Position numbers and translations under genes: made by a program | In this document: positions 57,149 to 64,000 of the stretch, piece after piece | Layout: each line of letters opens with the position of its first letter | Numbering within the stretch: position 1 is the stretch's first letter | Assembly (NCBI RefSeq): GCF_025460765.1 | Contig: NZ_JAMWEG010000001.1 | Span: forward strand, 496,001 to 560,000 | From: Micromonospora sp. MA102 | GTDB taxonomy: Bacteria; Actinomycetota; Actinomycetes; Mycobacteriales; Micromonosporaceae | Length of the DNA stretch: 64,000 bases | Direction of reading: 5' to 3' | The notes under the pieces: model-generated | What the model was told of the DNA's origin: nothing | The model's input: only the letters and a program-made list of their open reading frames with translations | Database searches by the model: none

Positions 57149-58548
57149 GCCGCGCTCCCGTGGGCCAGGGCCAGGGTGCGGTCGGCGAGGGTGTCGAAGC
57201 CGATGCCGTCGAATCCGGCGATGCTGCTGGCCAGCCGGTTGCGCAGCGGCGCGACCCAGCGTCCGGGCAGCCGGGCGGCCCCGGTGAGGGCGCCGGTGAC
57301 CGCGCCGACGGTGGCGCCGTTGGAGTCGGTGTCCCAGCCGCCGGCGACCACCGCGCAGATGGAGCGTTCCAGGTCGCCCCGCCCGTACGCCAGGGCCGCC
57401 GCGACCAGCGCGGCGTTGTTGCGGACGTGCACCCAGTGCAGGTGGCCGTGCCGCGCGTAGAGGGTGTCCACGATGCTCTCCCAGTCGTCACCGGCGGCGC
57501 CGAGTGCGCGCGCCTCCCGGACGGCCGCGGTGAACCGGCTGCCCGGGGGCAGCACCGACTCGCCCGCGTCCAGCACCGCGTCCACGTCGCCGGCCACCGG
57601 CGCCGCCGCGGCCATGGCGGCCACCCAGACCGCCCCGTACGCGCCGGCCCGGACGTGGCTCACGGCCGCGTCGCGCCAGGCGGCCTCGGCGGCCCGGTCG
57701 GGGCGGCCGGGGTTGGTCCAGCCGTACACGTCGGTGCGGATCTGCGCGCCGATCCACTCCCGGAACGGGTTGTGCCGGCGGGCGGTGTCCGGCGGGGTGA
57801 GGCCGAGCAGCAGGTTGCGGTAGGCGACCCGTTCGGCGGTGAAGACCCGCCCGGCGGGCAGCCAGTCCAGCCAGGCCTGGGCCACGTCGGCGCTGGTGAA
57901 GCCGGGTCCGTGGGTCTCCAGGACGCGCAGCGCCAGGAGCGGGAAGTTGAGGTCGTCGTCCTCGGGCATGCCGGCGATGTTCTCGGCGAGGCTGTTCGGG
58001 GCGCTGCGCCGGTTCCACGGCCAGCGGGCGGCCACGTCGGCCGGCAGACCCCGCGCCGTGAACCAGTCGCGCAGCGGCCACCGGCCGGTGGCGGTGAGGA
58101 TCTCCCGGATGCCGTGGCGGGGGATCTTCTCCACCGGCTTGCCGAGCAGGCAGCCGGCTGCCCGGCCGAGCCAGGCGCCGTGCAGCCGGTCCCGCTCGAC
58201 GGTGGTCGGCAGGTCCCAGGCGCCCGGCCAGGTCTTGCGGACCCCGTCGAGGTCGTCGGGCTCGTCGGCGATGTCCGGGCCGGGCAGCGCGTCGGCGGCG
58301 TCGAGCAGGTCGACGGCGAGGGCCCGCAGCGCCGGCGGCGCCGGCACCGGCGAGGCCCCGCTGACCGGTGCCGTGACGTCGCCGCCGGCCGCCGCCCAGC
58401 GGTCGGCCAGCGCGGTGACGTCGCGGCCCTCGTCGCGGCTGGCGGCCAGCTCGTGCGGCAGCAGGTCCTCCGGCTGCACCCAGGTTAGCCGCAGCCCGCC
58501 GGCCGTCCCCCTCGGCCGGCCGGCGGCCACGGCGCCCGCAGCGCTCAT
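57145..58548 (-). CDS. ADP-ribosylglycohydrolase family protein (larger paralogue)
   Basis: 467 residues from ATG 58548, overlapping the previous stop (ATGA). A non-conserved N-terminal part of about 110 residues precedes the ARH fold: RLHGAWLGRAAGCLLGKPVEKI (in part), the first acidic motif GMPEDDDLNFPLLAL, and the second WDTDSNGATVGAVTGALTG, which together bind Mg2+ in this superfamily. These enzymes hydrolyse N- or O-glycosidic bonds at ribose C1. The family's GDALG loop is altered here (AAGCLLGK). With the sister gene and ribokinase it suggests riboside breakdown. Confidence 0.85.
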   Translation of the reverse strand: MSAAGAVAAGRPRGTAGGLRLTWVQPEDLLPHELAASRDEGRDVTALADRWAAAGGDVTAPVSGASPVPAPPALRALAVDLLDAADALPGPDIADEPDDLDGVRKTWPGAWDLPTTVERDRLHGAWLGRAAGCLLGKPVEKIPRHGIREILTATGRWPLRDWFTARGLPADVAARWPWNRRSAPNSLAENIAGMPEDDDLNFPLLALRVLETHGPGFTSADVAQAWLDWLPAGRVFTAERVAYRNLLLGLTPPDTARRHNPFREWIGAQIRTDVYGWTNPGRPDRAAEAAWRDAAVSHVRAGAYGAVWVAAMAAAAPVAGDVDAVLDAGESVLPPGSRFTAAVREARALGAAGDDWESIVDTLYARHGHLHWVHVRNNAALVAAALAYGRGDLERSICAVVAGGWDTDSNGATVGAVTGALTGAARLPGRWVAPLRNRLASSIAGFDGIGFDTLADRTLALAHGSAA

Positions 58549-59678
58549 GCCAGCCCGCCGAACCGCTCGGCGCGCCGGGCGAAGCGCTCCCGGTCGCGGT
58601 CGAACACCTCGGTGGCGACCCCGGCGAGGACCCGGGCGGGTTCGACCAGGTCGGTGCGGGACGCGCCGGCGACCACCTCCGACCACTCGGCCGGCACCGC
58701 CGCGGCGCCGCCGAGCGCACCGGCGATCGCGCCGGCCATGGTGGCCGTGGAGTCGGCGTCCCGGCCGTAGTTGACCGAGCCGAGCACGGCCGCCCGGTAG
58801 TCGCCGCCGGCCACCACGAGCATGCCCAGCGCCACCGGCAGCTCCTCGATGGCGTGCAGCCGGCTCGGGCGGCGGGCGCCCAGGCCGGGGCTGCGGTACT
58901 CCTCCCCCACCGTGTCGTAGGGGGCCACCGCGGCGCGCAGCGCCGGGATGGCGGCCTTCCAGTCGTCGTGCCCGCGAGCCTCCTTGACCACCGCGTCGAT
59001 GGCGGCGCGGGTGCCGTCGCGGGCCAGGTCCAGGGCGGCGGCCACGACGTCGTCGACGCCCGCGCCGGGGGTCGCGGCCGCGGCGACCGCGGCGGCGAAG
59101 ACCGCCGCGGCCTCCCGCCCGTAGCTGTGCTGGTGCGCCCCGGCGATCTCCACGGCCTCGGCGTAGGCGCCGGCCGGGTCGCCGGCGTTGACGATGCCGA
59201 CCGGGGCCATGTACATGGCGGCGCCGCAGTTCACGATGTTGCCCACGCCCGCCTCGCGCGGGTCGGCGTGGGCGTGGTGCAGGCGGGTGACCAACCACCG
59301 CTCGGCCGCGGCCAGGCGGTGGAAGGTCACCCCCTCCCGCTCCAGGTCCGGGATGTACACCACCCGCTCGATCAGGTCGGGGACGAGCAGTTCCACCACG
59401 TCGTACGCGTCGAGGTGGTCCCGTTTGGCCGCGTACGCCCGCACCAGCGCGTGGGTCATCAACGTGTCGTCGGTGATGTGCCCGTCGCCCTTGTGGTACG
59501 GCGCGAGTGGCCGCGCGGTGGCCCAGTCGGCGTGGTACGGGGGGACGATCCCCTCGACCCAGCCGCCGAAGCGGGCGCGGATCTGCTCCGGGAGTGCCGT
59601 CTCGGTGGCCCCGCCGAGGGCGTCGCCCACCGCGGCGCCGACCAGGCAACCGACCGACGTGTCGAGCAAGAGTGACAT
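58545..59678 (-). CDS. ADP-ribosylglycohydrolase family protein (canonical paralogue)
   Basis: 377 residues from ATG 59678; the ribosome site GAGGTAACC contains the TAA stop of the binding-protein gene. Canonical ARH motifs: VGCLVGAAVGDALGGATE (in part), GHITDDTLM with the two metal Asp, and GSVNYGRDADSTATMAGAIAGALGG (in part) with the C-terminal metal Asp. It should hydrolyse a ribosyl or ADP-ribosyl bond in the cytoplasm. Sequence length and motifs differ clearly from the neighbour, so the two probably act on different bonds or substrates. Confidence 0.88.
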   Translation of the reverse strand: MSLLLDTSVGCLVGAAVGDALGGATETALPEQIRARFGGWVEGIVPPYHADWATARPLAPYHKGDGHITDDTLMTHALVRAYAAKRDHLDAYDVVELLVPDLIERVVYIPDLEREGVTFHRLAAAERWLVTRLHHAHADPREAGVGNIVNCGAAMYMAPVGIVNAGDPAGAYAEAVEIAGAHQHSYGREAAAVFAAAVAAAATPGAGVDDVVAAALDLARDGTRAAIDAVVKEARGHDDWKAAIPALRAAVAPYDTVGEEYRSPGLGARRPSRLHAIEELPVALGMLVVAGGDYRAAVLGSVNYGRDADSTATMAGAIAGALGGAAAVPAEWSEVVAGASRTDLVEPARVLAGVATEVFDRDRERFARRAERFGGLA

Positions 59679-59680
59679 GG

Positions 59681-60976
59681 TTACCTCAGAACCTGCTTGC
59701 CACCGTCGACCAGCTGCGTGGCGAGCTGGTCCAGGGTGATCTTGTTGGCGAAGTACTGCTGGAGGGCCGGAGTGGCGTACTTGGTCTTCCACTCCGGGTA
59801 GCCGTCGGCCTTTTGGAACGGGGCGACGGTCAGGTCGGCGGCGCTGTCCGCGGCGACGTCCCAGCCCTGCTTGCCGCCGGTGAGCTTGACCAGCTCCTGG
59901 TTCGCCTGCTTGCCGGTGGGCACCAGCCAGTCACCCTTGGCCAGGGCGGCCATGTTGGTCGGGTTCAGGAACCACTCCAGGAACTGCGCGGCCTGCTTCT
60001 TGTGCTTGCTGTCCTCGGCGATGGACAGGGTCTGCGGGTTGGCCGCCTGCTTGGCGGAGAGGCCCTTGACCGGCGGGAGGGTGACCCACTCGAAGCCGGC
60101 GGGGGCCTGCTCGACCATCTGCTGGCGCAGCGAGACCGAGCCGGGAAGCATCGCGTACTTGCCGCCGAAGAAGCCCGGCAGGGTGTCCGCGCCGCTCATG
60201 CCCAGCGCCTCCGGAGAGGCCGACTTGGTCGCGTAGATCATGTCGTGGATCCGCTTCGGCACCTCCTTCTCCGCGTCGCCGACCTTGACCTCGGTCTTGC
60301 CGCCGTCGCCGTAGAAGAACTTGCCGTCGTAGTTCAGCGCCAGGTTCAGCACCCGGTTGGTGGGCGACTTGAGCGCCCACGCGGCGCCGTACTGGCCGGG
60401 CTTGGTGAGCTTCTGGGCGTTGGCCTGGAACTCGTCCCAGGTCCAGCCGCCGTCGGCGGGCGGAACGGCGACGCCGGCGGCGTCGAGCAGCTTCTTGTTG
60501 GCGATGACGACCTGCGACTCCAGCAGGAACGGCACTCCGGTGACCTTGCCGTCGAAGGTGGCGGTGTCCCAGACGCCCGGGTCGATCTGGCCCTTGAAGT
60601 CGTCACTCAGCAGCTTGGAGACGTCGGCCAGGTAGCCCTGCTTGCTGAACTCGCCGATGGCCGAGGCCTCGTAGTGCACGATGTCGGCCACGTCGCCGCC
60701 CTCGAACGAGGTGACCAGCTGGTCGTGGATCGAGTTCCAGTCGCCCTGGACGTACTCGACCTGGATGTCCGGGTGCTCGGCGTTCCACTTGGCGACCAGG
60801 TCCTTGTTGGCCTGGAGCGACTCCTTCTGCCAGGCGAGGCTGAGGAAGCGCAGCTTGACCGGGCCGGACGAGTTCTCGTCCTCGCCGCCGCCGTCACCGC
60901 ACGCGGTGAGGGCGCCGAGCCCGACGACCGCGACCGCGGCGGCCGCGGCGAGTCGGCGGAACCTGCTACGGAGCAT
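59681..60976 (-). CDS. ABC transporter solute-binding lipoprotein (CUT1)
   Basis: 431 residues from ATG 60976, preceded by AAGGAGGAA. The signal peptide ends in the lipobox LGALTAC. The family 1 binding-protein fold shows LRFLSLAWQKESLQANKDLVAKWNAEHPDI (in part), VTSFEGGDVADIVHYEA, GGKYAMLPGSVSLRQQMV and AAQFLEWFLNPTNMAALAKGDWLVPTG (in part). It delivers the unknown glycoside to the two permeases. It ends with TAA 2 nt before the next start, so its stop lies within the next gene's ribosome site. Confidence 0.9.
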   Translation of the reverse strand: MLRSRFRRLAAAAAVAVVGLGALTACGDGGGEDENSSGPVKLRFLSLAWQKESLQANKDLVAKWNAEHPDIQVEYVQGDWNSIHDQLVTSFEGGDVADIVHYEASAIGEFSKQGYLADVSKLLSDDFKGQIDPGVWDTATFDGKVTGVPFLLESQVVIANKKLLDAAGVAVPPADGGWTWDEFQANAQKLTKPGQYGAAWALKSPTNRVLNLALNYDGKFFYGDGGKTEVKVGDAEKEVPKRIHDMIYATKSASPEALGMSGADTLPGFFGGKYAMLPGSVSLRQQMVEQAPAGFEWVTLPPVKGLSAKQAANPQTLSIAEDSKHKKQAAQFLEWFLNPTNMAALAKGDWLVPTGKQANQELVKLTGGKQGWDVAADSAADLTVAPFQKADGYPEWKTKYATPALQQYFANKITLDQLATQLVDGGKQVLR

Positions 60977-61016
60977 GGGGGATTCCTCCTTGGTGGTGGT
61001 TGTGGGGGGGATGTGG

Positions 61017-61856
61017 TCAGCCCTTGACCGCGCCGGCGAGCGACCCGGACGAAAGGCGGCGTTGCATGACCGCGAAGAAGATCAGGCTCGGCAGGGTGGC
61101 CAGCAGCGAACCGGCCGCCAGGGGACCCAGGCGGGCGGTGCCCTCGATGCCGACGAACCGGGCCAGGGCGACCGGCAGGGTCGCCAGCTCGGGCGTCTTG
61201 ACCAGCACCAGCGCGAAGAAGAACTCGTTCCAGGCGGAGATGAAGGAGAACAGCGCGGTCGCCACGATGCCCGGCGCGAGCAGCGGGAAGACCACCCGGC
61301 GCAGCACCTGGAGCCGGCTGGCGCCGTCGACGCTGGCCGCCTCCTCCAGCTCGCGCGGGATGTTGCGAACGAAGCCCTGCAGCATCCACAGGGCGAACGG
61401 CAGCGCCCAGACCACGTAGATCAGCACCAGGCCGGCGTGGGTGTTGGCCAGCCCGACCTGCCGCAGGATCAGGAAGATCGGGATGATCAGCAGCACGAAC
61501 GGGAAGAGCTGCGACAGCAGCACCCAGCCGAGCGCCACGGTGCCCAGCTTGGTCCGGAACCGCGCGAGCGCGTACGAGGCGGGCAGCGCGACCAGCACGG
61601 TGAGCACCGCCGAGGCGAGCGACACCTGGAGGCTGTTCAGCGCGGCCCGGCCGAGCTGCTGCTCGGTGAAGGCCTGCACGAAGTTCTGCACGGTGGGGTT
61701 GCTGGGGATGAGCGTGGGGTGCAGCCGCACCAGTTCACGCGGCGGCTTGAACGCGGTGGAGAGCAGCCAGACCAGCGGGAACCCGAGGAAGATCAGGTAG
61801 CCGGTCAGCGCGACGTACTGGAGGGTCCGCCCGGTGCGGCTCGGCTTTCCGAACAT
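61017..61856 (-). CDS. ABC sugar transporter permease (CUT1, MalG-like)
   Basis: 279 residues, six helices; EAA loop ELEEAASVDGASRLQVLRRVVFP. ATG 61856 lies 1 nt after the stop of the partner permease. A 40-nt gap with a good ribosome site separates it from the binding-protein gene. No ATPase gene is present; a shared MsiK-type ATPase is presumed. Confidence 0.92.
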   Translation of the reverse strand: MFGKPSRTGRTLQYVALTGYLIFLGFPLVWLLSTAFKPPRELVRLHPTLIPSNPTVQNFVQAFTEQQLGRAALNSLQVSLASAVLTVLVALPASYALARFRTKLGTVALGWVLLSQLFPFVLLIIPIFLILRQVGLANTHAGLVLIYVVWALPFALWMLQGFVRNIPRELEEAASVDGASRLQVLRRVVFPLLAPGIVATALFSFISAWNEFFFALVLVKTPELATLPVALARFVGIEGTARLGPLAAGSLLATLPSLIFFAVMQRRLSSGSLAGAVKG

Positions 61857-61857
61857 G

Positions 61858-62790
61858 TCAGTTCGCCTCCCGGAGTCGGCGCCGCAGGTAGACCGCGAGC
61901 AGCGCGACGATGATCACGACCATGACGTTGCCGAGGGCGGCGGCGTAGCCGTAGTTGCCGTAGCGGAACGCCTCCTCGTAGGCGAAGAGCATCGGCAGCA
62001 TGGTCTTGCCGCCCGGCCCGCCCGCGGTGAGCACGTAGACCAGGCCGAACGAGTTGAAGTTCCAGATGAAGTCCAGCGAGGTGATCGCCACGACGACCGG
62101 CGCGATGGCGGGCAGCGTGACGTTGCGGAACCGGTGCCAGGTGCTCGCGCCGTCCACGGCGGCCGCCTCGTGCAGCTCGCGCGGCACGCCCTGCAACCCG
62201 GCGAGGAGCACCACGGTGGTCTGCGGCATGCCGGCCCAGACGCCGACGATGATGACCGCGGGCAGGGCGGTGCTGAAGTCGCCGAGCCAGTTGGTGCGCA
62301 GCCCGTCCGCGCCGACCCGGTGGAAGAACTCGTTCAGCAGGCCGGCGTCCGGGTGGTAGACCAGCTTCCACAGGATGCCGACGACCACGGGCGGCATCGC
62401 CCAGGGCACCACGGCCAGCACCCGGGCCAGCCCGCGGAAGCGCAGCTGCTGGTTGAGCAGCAGGGCGAGGCCGAGGGCGAGCACGAACTGGAGCACGGTC
62501 ACCCCGACCGCCCAGAGCAGGCCGATCTTGAACGAGTTCCAGAACAGCTCGTCGCCGAGCAGTTCCCGGTAGTTGGCCAGCCCGGTGAAGCTGATCTCGA
62601 CGTTGCGGCCGGCCCGGGCGTCGGTGAAGCCGAGCCAGATGCCCCGCACCAGCGGGAAGACCGACAGCACCACGATGGGCAGCAGCGACGGGAGCAGCAG
62701 CAGGTAGATGCCCATCCGGTCGGAGCGGGACCGGGCCCTGCGGGGCCCGTCGGCGCGGGCGACGTCGGGCCGTTCGGCCACCGTGGTCAT
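61858..62790 (-). CDS. ABC sugar transporter permease (CUT1, MalF-like)
   Basis: 310 residues with a basic cytoplasmic N-terminus (residues 1-25) and six helices; EAA loop ELHEAAAVDGASTWHRFRNVTLP. ATG 62790 overlaps the lacI stop (ATGA). The permease genes precede the binding-protein gene, the reverse of the usual order. Confidence 0.92.
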   Translation of the reverse strand: MTTVAERPDVARADGPRRARSRSDRMGIYLLLLPSLLPIVVLSVFPLVRGIWLGFTDARAGRNVEISFTGLANYRELLGDELFWNSFKIGLLWAVGVTVLQFVLALGLALLLNQQLRFRGLARVLAVVPWAMPPVVVGILWKLVYHPDAGLLNEFFHRVGADGLRTNWLGDFSTALPAVIIVGVWAGMPQTTVVLLAGLQGVPRELHEAAAVDGASTWHRFRNVTLPAIAPVVVAITSLDFIWNFNSFGLVYVLTAGGPGGKTMLPMLFAYEEAFRYGNYGYAAALGNVMVVIIVALLAVYLRRRLREAN

Positions 62791-63869
62791 GCCGTCACCT
62801 CCGGGGTACGCGGCGCGGGCGCCGGCTCGGGGACGAGGAGCGGCGTCGTGGCGCTGGAGGCGCGCACGGCGAGGCTGGGGGCGACCTGCTCGCGGCGCGG
62901 CGGCAGGCTCGGGTCGGCGATGCGCGACAGCAGCAGTTCGGCGGCGCGGCGACCGCGCTCGGCCGAGCCGAGGGAGACGCTGGAGAGCTGCGGGAACATC
63001 ATCCGGGCCAGTTCGGTGTCGTCCATGCCGACCAGCGCCACGTCGTCGGGGACGCGCCGGCCGGCGGCGAGCAGCGCGTGCAGCGCGCCGACGGCGATCA
63101 GGTCGTTGGCGCAGACCAGCGCGTCGGGGTGGGCCCGGGCCAGGAGGCGCTCGGTGGCGGCCCGGCCGGCCGCGTACCGGAAGTCGCCGACCTCGACCAG
63201 GCGCTCGTCGAGCGCGATGCCGTGCCCGGCGAGGGCGGCCCGGAAGCCGGCGTCGCGGGCCGCGCCGGGAACGGTGTCCAGCGGGCCGTTGACGAAGCCG
63301 ATCCGCCGCCGCCCGGCCGCGACCAGGTGGTCGACGGCCAACCCCACGCCGGTACGCGAGTCGGTGCGGACGTTGTCCACCGGCGCGTCGGCGGCGAGTT
63401 GCCCGACCACGACCACCGGCACCGGGCTGTCGACCAGCGCGGCGAGGTGGTCGCCGGTGACCCGGATCGGCGAGACGATCATCCCGTCGACGTAGCGGTG
63501 GGCCAGCCGCCGCAGCAGCGCGGTCTCGTTGTCGATCCGGCCGCCCGTGGCGTGCACCAGGAGCTGCCGCCCGGAGGCGGCGACCACGGACTCGATGGCG
63601 CGCATCATCTCGACGTACACCGGGTTGCCGATGTCCTCGACGGCGAGCGCGACGAGGCCGGTGCGCTGCGACTGGAGCGAGCGGGCGATGGCGTTGGGCA
63701 CGTACCCGACCTCGGCCGCCGCCTCGCGCACCTTGCGCACCGTCTCCGGGCTGCCGCCGACGCCGTTGAGCACGCGCGAGGCGGACGCGATGGAGACACC
63801 GGCGCGGGCGGCGACGGTGTGGACGGTGGGCCGGCCGTCGGCCGACTCCTGTAAACGTTTACGACCCAC
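62787..63869 (-). CDS. LacI-family transcriptional regulator
   Basis: 360 residues from GTG 63869, 8 nt after GGAGG; GTG 63878 is too close to that site. Helix-turn-helix and hinge: VHTVAARAGVSIASASRVLNG (in part), VGYVPNAIARSLQSQRTG. The ligand domain is of ribose-binding-protein type (VDGMIVSPIRVTGDHL, RIGFVNGPLDTVPGAARDAGF in part, PDALVCANDLIAVGAL, VALVGMDDTELA). It is the first gene of the eleven-gene operon and has three operator-like palindromes at its own start, so it represses the operon and itself. Codon 6 is the rare leucine codon TTA, which lies in an operator. Confidence 0.92.
   Translation of the reverse strand: MGRKRLQESADGRPTVHTVAARAGVSIASASRVLNGVGGSPETVRKVREAAAEVGYVPNAIARSLQSQRTGLVALAVEDIGNPVYVEMMRAIESVVAASGRQLLVHATGGRIDNETALLRRLAHRYVDGMIVSPIRVTGDHLAALVDSPVPVVVVGQLAADAPVDNVRTDSRTGVGLAVDHLVAAGRRRIGFVNGPLDTVPGAARDAGFRAALAGHGIALDERLVEVGDFRYAAGRAATERLLARAHPDALVCANDLIAVGALHALLAAGRRVPDDVALVGMDDTELARMMFPQLSSVSLGSAERGRRAAELLLSRIADPSLPPRREQVAPSLAVRASSATTPLLVPEPAPAPRTPEVTA
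63851..63862. promoter_or_regulatory. LacI-type operator inside the lacI coding sequence
   Basis: GTAAACGTTTAC is a perfect 12-bp palindrome with the AAACGTTT core of LacI/GalR-family operators. It covers codons 3-6 of the lacI gene. Bound repressor here would act as a roadblock. Confidence 0.65.
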
Positions 63870-63892
63870 GCCCGGCACCTCCAGCTGCTTGC

Positions 63893-63904
63893 TGTAAACG
63901 TTTC
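63893..63904. promoter_or_regulatory. LacI-type operator just downstream of the promoter -10
   Basis: GTAAACGTTTCC shares the AAACGTTT core and 10 of 12 positions with the coding-region operator, 42 bp away (about four helical turns). It sits directly after the candidate -10. Confidence 0.7.
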
Positions 63905-63908
63905 CGGG

Positions 63909-63938
63909 AGTCTGCGCCCGACCCGACGGTCAGGTCAA
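63909..63938 (-). promoter_or_regulatory. Candidate promoter of the eleven-gene operon
   Basis: On the minus strand TTGACC (63933-63938) and CAGACT (63909-63914) are spaced by 18 nt. They lie between the operators at 63893 and 63950, as expected for a LacI-repressed promoter. Confidence 0.5.
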
Positions 63939-63949
63939 GGGCTCGTTAC

Positions 63950-63961
63950 GAAAACGTTTCC
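63950..63961. promoter_or_regulatory. LacI-type operator upstream of the promoter -35
   Basis: GAAAACGTTTCC has the same core (AAACGTTT), 57 bp from the middle site. It could allow looping between sites. It may also serve a divergent gene beyond the window edge. Confidence 0.65.
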
Positions 63962-64000
63962 AACCGGGGCTGAGCTGGGCCGGACGGGCCGAGCCGGACG

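Noticed and set aside
57145-59649. An 834-codon frame that seems to fuse both ADP-ribosylglycohydrolases
   Set aside because: The N-terminal part is a frame-shifted shadow of the 58545-59678 gene; real starts and ATGA overlap show two separate genes.

Overview
The window is very GC-rich, uses GTG starts freely, and has the dense stop/start-overlapping operons of a filamentous actinomycete. The gene set (mycothiol-dependent enzymes, class E sortase, SigD/RsdA, a complete mce operon, CUT1 sugar transporters without their own ATPase) fits Micromonosporaceae. A Micromonospora-like host is my best guess, and this is inference. I saw no rRNA, tRNA, CRISPR array, transposase or phage gene.

Layout. 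1-5.0 kb: the start of an acyl-CoA synthetase gene, a frameshifted GAF-LuxR regulator, an ArsR-SRPBCC fusion with its own palindromic operator, a DUF6069-like membrane protein, and a NarL/DesK-type two-component pair joined by three tandem 59-bp repeats. 5.3-12.7 kb: a sortase substrate and class E sortase (apparently CTG-started), CorA, an APH-like kinase, an SGNH hydrolase, an MFS pump coupled to an Rv2466c-like protein, a histone H1-like protein and a YchJ protein. 12.8-21.3 kb: a GntR-flanked sugar-acid operon (ABC uptake, galactonate and mannonate dehydratases, KDG kinase, KDPG aldolase, gluconokinase). 21.3-27.0 kb: mycothiol-dependent isomerase family protein, DUF2267 protein, ATP-dependent DNA ligase, transketolase, MFS transporter. 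27.2-30.9 kb: a Ser/Thr kinase operon with two membrane proteins bearing threonine-rich repeats. 31.1-42.2 kb: a complete mce lipid-import operon (mceG, yrbEAB, mceA-F, two Mce-associated proteins). 42.4-50 kb: divergent sigD-rsdA, a CHASE3 sensor kinase broken by an in-frame TAA, a PadR gene with a perfect operator, an SPFH protein, a large inverted-repeat element and a Tat-exported PHP/CehA-type protein.

50.1-63.9 kb: one minus-strand operon of eleven genes, nearly all overlapping or abutting: LacI regulator, two permeases, solute-binding lipoprotein, two different ADP-ribosylglycohydrolase-family enzymes, ribokinase, a TIM-barrel/FGE-like fusion, an exported esterase/beta-propeller fusion, a CaiB-type CoA-transferase and a CitE-type lyase. 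Three LacI-type operators bracket its promoter, and one lies inside the lacI coding sequence. The set reads as a dedicated pathway: import of a glycoside, release and phosphorylation of ribose (or a similar sugar), and CoA activation and lysis of an acid moiety. I know of no described pathway with this combination; it is the best candidate here for an undescribed system.

Two genes are broken by single lesions (about 990-1024 and 44392-44394). These could be real pseudogenes or sequencing errors.
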